Of a stretch of 64,000 nucleotides of DNA, positions 59,782 through 64,000 are shown piece after piece. Source of the stretch: Melampsora larici-populina 98AG31. Its lineage: Eukaryota > Basidiomycota > Pucciniomycetes > Pucciniales > Melampsoraceae. Within the stretch, counting starts at the first letter, position 1. Each line of letters begins with the position of its first letter. The notes under the pieces are model-generated. The model was not told the DNA's origin, made no database searches, and saw only the letters and a list, made by a program, of their open reading frames with translations. The stretch spans positions 173,663 to 237,662 of the forward strand of contig NW_006768829.1 of the NCBI RefSeq assembly GCF_000204055.1, in the 5' to 3' direction. Position numbers and translations under genes: made by a program.

Positions 59782-60653
59782 CTCCATCCCAACAGTTACA
59801 CCTGTCGAAATACAATCAAGACACTTACCCTGACCGTTGTATGACGGACGTATGGTAGCGGTTTTTGGAGTTGGATTTAGGTTTCTTTCGTTTTTGTTAC
59901 CAGAGATGTTTTAGTGTTTGTGATCTTTGTAGACGAGTCAAGAAAAGTGTCTCGTACATCTTTCCCAATAACGTTGTTGTTCATCTTTCCCAATATTTTA
60001 TTTTGATCTTTTTCACTTCTATGTATAGCAAGGCTCGGTTCTCAATCTCCCTCTCTTTCCTCATCTTTTGGAAAGAGAGTGAGTACCTTTTCGCCTTTTT
60101 CACTATACACGTTATCTTACTAATATATCTATATGTGTTAGAAATCCTTAAGATCATCATCTTCGAGCTTTCGAGTTCTTTATAAAAGTTTTCTCATCAC
60201 TTATATTTTCCTCCTCCTATCTAGGTACATTTTATTTCTCTCATACGCTCTTTTATTATGTCCTGTCTTCTCATGTCTCTTATTTCTTTTCTACTTGTCT
60301 TTAGGTTAGTTCCTTAGAGGTCTGCATACCTCGAGCTGGAGAAGAGTGCTTACCTTTAGCACTGGTTTATTAGGTTAGTTAACAAGTAATAAATAATATC
60401 TTTTGGAAAGAGAAAATCCTTAAGATCATCATCTTCGAGCTTTCGAGTTCTTTATAAAAGTTTTCTCATCACTTATATTTTCCTCCTGCTATCTAGGTTA
60501 GTTCCTTAGAGGTCTGCATACCTCGAGCTGGAGAAGAGTGCTTACCTTTAGCACTGGTTTATTAGGTTAGTTCCTTAGAGGTCTGCATACCTCAAGCTGG
60601 AGAAGAGTGCTTACCTTTAGCACTGGTTTATTAGGTGTTCTCATTCATTTACA
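59782..60653 (+). repeat. Probable 5' LTR of the second copia element, with tandem repeats
   Basis: The right end is set at 60653 (…CATTTACA) by the primer site that follows; the left end is uncertain because the 3' LTR lies outside the window. It contains TATGTATAG near 60021 and internal duplications. A ~70-bp unit (GGTTAGTTCCTTAGAGGTCT … TTTAGCACTGGTTTA) occurs at 60304-60370, 60497-60562 and 60565-60632. An ~85-bp unit (CTTAAGATCATCATCTTCGA…) occurs at 60146 and 60418. Confidence 0.6.
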
Positions 60654-60662
60654 TGGTAGCGA
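60654..60662 (+). promoter_or_regulatory. Primer-binding site, initiator tRNA-Met 3' end type
   Basis: TGGTAGCGA directly after the presumed LTR end. TGGTAGCG is complementary to the CCA-tailed 3' end of fungal initiator tRNA-Met, the standard Ty1/copia primer. The first copia element uses the other (internal) priming mode. Confidence 0.65.
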
Positions 60663-60698
60663 GAGAGACAGTTTCGACCGCATCAATCGTTATAACAT

Positions 60699-61289
60699 AT
60701 GAATGAAGAAGAGTTCCCATTTCCAGTAGATTTTTACACCTCTTCTCCACTAAACTCATCAACTTCATCCGCTGAGGATTTTCAATCAACATCTGATATC
60801 GATTCTGTTGGCGAACAAACCATCTTAGAAGGTCTTATACCCAACATGGCATCATCTACCTTACCGCCTACTAATGTAGGAACTGCAACTGTCACTTCAC
60901 TTTTCGGTAACAAACGTTACCAAATCGCTTCTCACATGTCAAATTCATTATCAAAAATAAGTATCACTGAAAAGCTCAACGATACCAACTACCCTAACTG
61001 GTCATCAGAGGTTCGAAATGGTATTAAATCATTATCTTTTACCAATTTCCTCCTCTCAGATAAGGATGAATCAGGCATCGATGATGATCTCAAGCTTTTC
61101 AATGATGTGGTTCGAGAATCCCTCACTACGTGGATGATATCCAAACTCGATCAACCGAATCGTAATCGGTTTGAACCTTTTATAACTGTAGAAACTGGCA
61201 TTGGTCCTGATCTCGAATCTTCCCCTAGCAAACTATGGATTAAGATCAGAGACCATCACGCTCCCCTACTCCAGCACACCAAATGTTAA
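60699..61289 (+). CDS. Copia gag, N-terminal part, ended by a frameshift
   Basis: Capsid-like protein of the second copia element. It has an acidic Ser/Thr-rich N terminus, then the typical gag segment KISITEKLNDTNYPNWSSEV and ESLTTWMISKLDQPNR. The frame stops at 61287-61289 inside the UBN2-type gag domain, not at a gag/pol border. The rest of gag continues in the -1 frame, where an ATG overlaps the stop (TAATG). Around 61250-61285 the -1 frame gives PTPAHQMLMRRILFQLN, the expected continuation, so a single-base indel is the simplest reading. A programmed event cannot be excluded. Confidence 0.75.
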   Translation: MNEEEFPFPVDFYTSSPLNSSTSSAEDFQSTSDIDSVGEQTILEGLIPNMASSTLPPTNVGTATVTSLFGNKRYQIASHMSNSLSKISITEKLNDTNYPNWSSEVRNGIKSLSFTNFLLSDKDESGIDDDLKLFNDVVRESLTTWMISKLDQPNRNRFEPFITVETGIGPDLESSPSKLWIKIRDHHAPLLQHTKC

Positions 61290-64000
61290 TGAGAAGAATT
61301 CTATTCCAACTCAATCAAGGATCTTCTACTCTATCAAAACACCTAGACGATTTTCATCGAGCCTATACGGCTTTTACTACGTCTGGTGGAAGCATTGGTC
61401 AAGTAGAGTTAGGACAACAACTTCTTATGTCCTTGAATTCTGAATGGATCAAAGTAGCTGAGGATATTGCGGATAAAGATACGTTCGAATATAATTCAGT
61501 GGTCACTGCTCTCAATGTTCGGATTACGAATCGAGAAATGTTGCATCCTAACACCAAAAACTTACCGATTATCGAAGCCAACGCAGTTACTCCTATGAGA
61601 AGACGCCAAGGGTTTGTTCAGACTAGATGTTCTCCCAAGAAATGTGTATCTTTAACACACACCGAAGCTGATTGTATCAGAAACCCCAAAAATATTGATA
61701 AGTACAAAGCGTGGGTTGCATCCAAGAAAGCAAAAGGGGAGTGGGTTGAGAGAGGACCGCCATCGACATCATCAGTCTCAGTACACCAAGCCGAAGCAAT
61801 CACTGTTCCTCAGTCTTTTCCTTCACTATCATCTCTTCAAGACGCATTAGAACGATCTGAGTTTTCCGCGAGCGCTAGTGCCGTGTATATCGTCGATTCA
61901 AATGCAGACATTGAAAACGAGCACTTCGGAATAGTTGATTCCGGAACTACACATCATATGTTCAAATCAATCAAATACTTTGATGTTAAATCCTTCATTG
62001 CTAGCTCATCTCCCAGCGAACGAGTTGGATTGGCTGGCGGTTCAACTACACTTGAAATTCAAGGAAGAGGAAACGTCACCTTAGTAGGACCTTCCGGTGA
62101 TCTTACAACATTGACCGACTGTCTTCTTGTCCCATCTTTGAAACAAAACTTAATTGCTGGTGGTAGACTTTTATATGAAGGATGGATCACTACTCCTCGC
62201 GATAATGGTTCATTCGTTATTCAAAAGGATGGAAAAACGGCACTTACCGGAAAGGTTGATCCAACGTCTATGCTACTCCACGTCAATGCGGTTCGTACAT
62301 TATCATCTGAACCCAGTCCTAGCTCTGCCGCAATAACCGACAACATCACTGAAACACTCCAACTTCTTCATCATCAACTAGGTCACCCGAATCTTGCATA
62401 TTTAAAGCAAATGATCAAGGGGGATATAGTGTTGGGAATTCCTGTTTCTTTATCAAAAGTTGTATTGCCACAAACACTACCATGCAATTCATGTGACTTA
62501 GCAAAAGCTCATCGTCAACCGCACTCTCAAACTCGTACTAGATCTCTGCATCCATTAGATAATGTCCACATAGACCTAAGTGGAATAATGCGTACACCTG
62601 CCCTATGTCGAAGCCTCTATTTTATCCTTTTCACTGATGATCATACATCATTTCGTCACATTACTGGCCTTAAATCAAAAGAGAAGGAAGAAGTTCATGA
62701 TGCTATTCAAACATATCTTTCCCTAGTTGAACGTCAATGTGATCGAAAGGTGAAATGTCTTACCCTTGATGGTGGCGGTGAATTTCTTAACGACGTAATG
62801 TTACCATGGTGTCAAAGTCAAGGTATATACCTTAGAATTACCGCCGCTTACACTCCTGAAGAAAACGGCGTTGCAGAACGATCCATGCGCACCATAGTCT
62901 CCAAAGGTAGAGCAATGCTACTTCGAGCAAACTTACCAATTCGGTTCTGGATGGAGGCGGTGAAGAATGCAGTCTTCTTAATCAACCGCACCATGACCAC
63001 GACTATTCCGAAAAACAAAACCCCTTTTGAAATGTGGTATGGAAGAAAACCAGATATATCCCATATCCGGGCTTTTGGGTGTCTTGCCTATGTGCTCATC
63101 AGAAAACCTGACCGCGATAACAAATACGCACCAAATTCTGAACACGGTGTTTTAGCAGGTCATACCAAACACAATAGAAACTACAAGATTTTTACGCTTA
63201 AAGATTCTAAGATTGTTATCACACATGATGCTTCTTTTCGAGAAGATGTCTATCCTTTCACACAACTTCCTACTTTTGACATATCTCATTTGACAGCAGA
63301 TGAAGAAAACGTCGATCAACTCGTCTTACAAACTGAACCACCTGTATTGCCTGCTACTGAACCAGACAACGATATCGATGAACAACTAGTCACTGTAGCA
63401 GACGTTCCCATTGAACCCTTACCCGATGTTCTTCCTCAACCTTCACTCCCACGTCGTTCAACTAGGGAGGTGCGGCCGGTAGACCGTTTTATTCCTAATT
63501 CTAATTTCGTCTTCTGGTATAACAACAAACTTTATTATGATGTATTCATACCCAGAGGGGACGTCAGCGCTTACGCATTTGCCGTCGAATCAACTGTTCG
63601 CCTAATAACTGAACCTGGGTCATACAAGCAAGCCATGAAAAGTACTGATTCAGCTGAGTGGAAGAAGGCGTGTGATAAGGAAATTGAAAACATGACTCGT
63701 AAAAACGTCTGGACCATCGTCGACCGTCCGCTGGATGCACCAGTGGTAGGTTGTCGATGGCACTTCAAAATCAAACACCGGCCTGATGGATCCATCATCA
63801 AATACAAAGCACGTCTTGTAGCAAAAGGATTTACTCAAACATTTGGTGTTGACTACGATAAAACTTATGCGCCAACTGGTAAACCCGCCTCGTATCGAGT
63901 ACTTGTAGCAATTGCAGCTTATTTTGGTTGGAGCATTCATTCTATGGATGCGGTGGCCGCTTTCTTGAATTCATTGTTAAAAGAGAAGGTTTACATGGAG
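61289..64000 (+). CDS. Copia gag C-terminus and pol (protease, integrase, RT), open to the window end
   Basis: 904 codons without a stop, cut by the window edge. In order: gag remainder (GSSTLSKHLDDFHRAYTAF); a CX4CX4HX4C zinc knuckle (CSPKKCVSLTHTEADC, about 61630-61677); protease with DSGTTHHMF (about 61940); integrase zinc region HHQLGHPNLAYL…CNSCDLAKAH; integrase core Asp in VHIDLSG, Asp in CLTLDGGGEF and Glu in YTPEENGVAERS (62560-62880); the reverse transcriptase begins about 63650 (EWKKACDKEIENMTRKNVW) and reaches MDAVAAFLNS with its first catalytic Asp. All catalytic residues visible are intact, and CpG dinucleotides are frequent, unlike the copia at 33904. This looks like a recent insertion that would be active but for the gag frameshift. 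Confidence 0.93.
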   Translation, partial: MRRILFQLNQGSSTLSKHLDDFHRAYTAFTTSGGSIGQVELGQQLLMSLNSEWIKVAEDIADKDTFEYNSVVTALNVRITNREMLHPNTKNLPIIEANAVTPMRRRQGFVQTRCSPKKCVSLTHTEADCIRNPKNIDKYKAWVASKKAKGEWVERGPPSTSSVSVHQAEAITVPQSFPSLSSLQDALERSEFSASASAVYIVDSNADIENEHFGIVDSGTTHHMFKSIKYFDVKSFIASSSPSERVGLAGGSTTLEIQGRGNVTLVGPSGDLTTLTDCLLVPSLKQNLIAGGRLLYEGWITTPRDNGSFVIQKDGKTALTGKVDPTSMLLHVNAVRTLSSEPSPSSAAITDNITETLQLLHHQLGHPNLAYLKQMIKGDIVLGIPVSLSKVVLPQTLPCNSCDLAKAHRQPHSQTRTRSLHPLDNVHIDLSGIMRTPALCRSLYFILFTDDHTSFRHITGLKSKEKEEVHDAIQTYLSLVERQCDRKVKCLTLDGGGEFLNDVMLPWCQSQGIYLRITAAYTPEENGVAERSMRTIVSKGRAMLLRANLPIRFWMEAVKNAVFLINRTMTTTIPKNKTPFEMWYGRKPDISHIRAFGCLAYVLIRKPDRDNKYAPNSEHGVLAGHTKHNRNYKIFTLKDSKIVITHDASFREDVYPFTQLPTFDISHLTADEENVDQLVLQTEPPVLPATEPDNDIDEQLVTVADVPIEPLPDVLPQPSLPRRSTREVRPVDRFIPNSNFVFWYNNKLYYDVFIPRGDVSAYAFAVESTVRLITEPGSYKQAMKSTDSAEWKKACDKEIENMTRKNVWTIVDRPLDAPVVGCRWHFKIKHRPDGSIIKYKARLVAKGFTQTFGVDYDKTYAPTGKPASYRVLVAIAAYFGWSIHSMDAVAAFLNSLLKEKVYME

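Noticed and set aside
61201..61443. Separate small gene between gag and pol
   Set aside because: A third-frame shadow of the copia gag region; its translation has no gag or other family features.

Overview
The window looks like nu­clear DNA of a basidiomycete, most likely a rust fungus (Pucciniales). The host genes are cut by many short introns (64-96 bp) into very small exons, down to 14 nt. The intergenic space is AT-rich and full of small inverted-repeat transposons, copia-type retrotransposons and a PIF/Harbinger element. The rust assignment is an inference from this architecture and the protein families, not from a database match.

Host genes lie mainly in the first 29 kb and around 48-51 kb. 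In order they are: an aquaporin with non-canonical NPA boxes (1152-3105, +); a twin-CX9C Mdm35-like protein (3573-4013, -); a cation/Ca2+ exchanger of the CCX/NCLX type (5086-8035, -); a GH47 alpha-mannosidase (10356-12987, -); enolase (15257-17239, -); a second GH47 paralogue in opposite orientation (26282-28765, +); and a velvet-family regulator (48245-50554, -). For all seven I could place introns so that the phases close exactly. The two GH47 genes share the lengths of exons 2 to 13, including 17-nt and 14-nt microexons, so they are duplicates of one ancestor.

The interval 17.4-26.2 kb and 28.8-33.6 kb is transposon debris: a 645-bp element with ~190-bp terminal repeats upstream of enolase, long degenerate inverted repeats, a decayed IS630/Tc1-like transposase, a 145-bp Tourist-like MITE, and a 3.2-kb TA-flanked element.

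The interval 33.6-47.2 kb is a set of nested insertions. The outermost layer is a small CACTA-like element holding a CpG-depleted antisense 28S rRNA fragment. A copia retrotransposon (33904-47105, target duplication ATCAA) entered it. The copia was then broken by a solo LTR (43655-44598, target duplication GGTTC) and by a ~7-kb block of decayed host genes: serine palmitoyltransferase LCB2 and a DUF1399/GRDP-like gene. That block was itself hit by a 1169-bp fold-back element with an exact 8-bp target duplication.

From 51.8 kb on, the window holds a 389-bp Harbinger MITE, a 173-bp TA-flanked MITE, and a 6.2-kb two-gene PIF/Harbinger element (53551-59778). The PIF element is interrupted by another fold-back element. 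Last comes a younger copia element whose pol frame is open to the window end. Old elements show C-to-T decay, such as CGA-to-TGA stops and lost CpGs, whereas the last copia is nearly intact.
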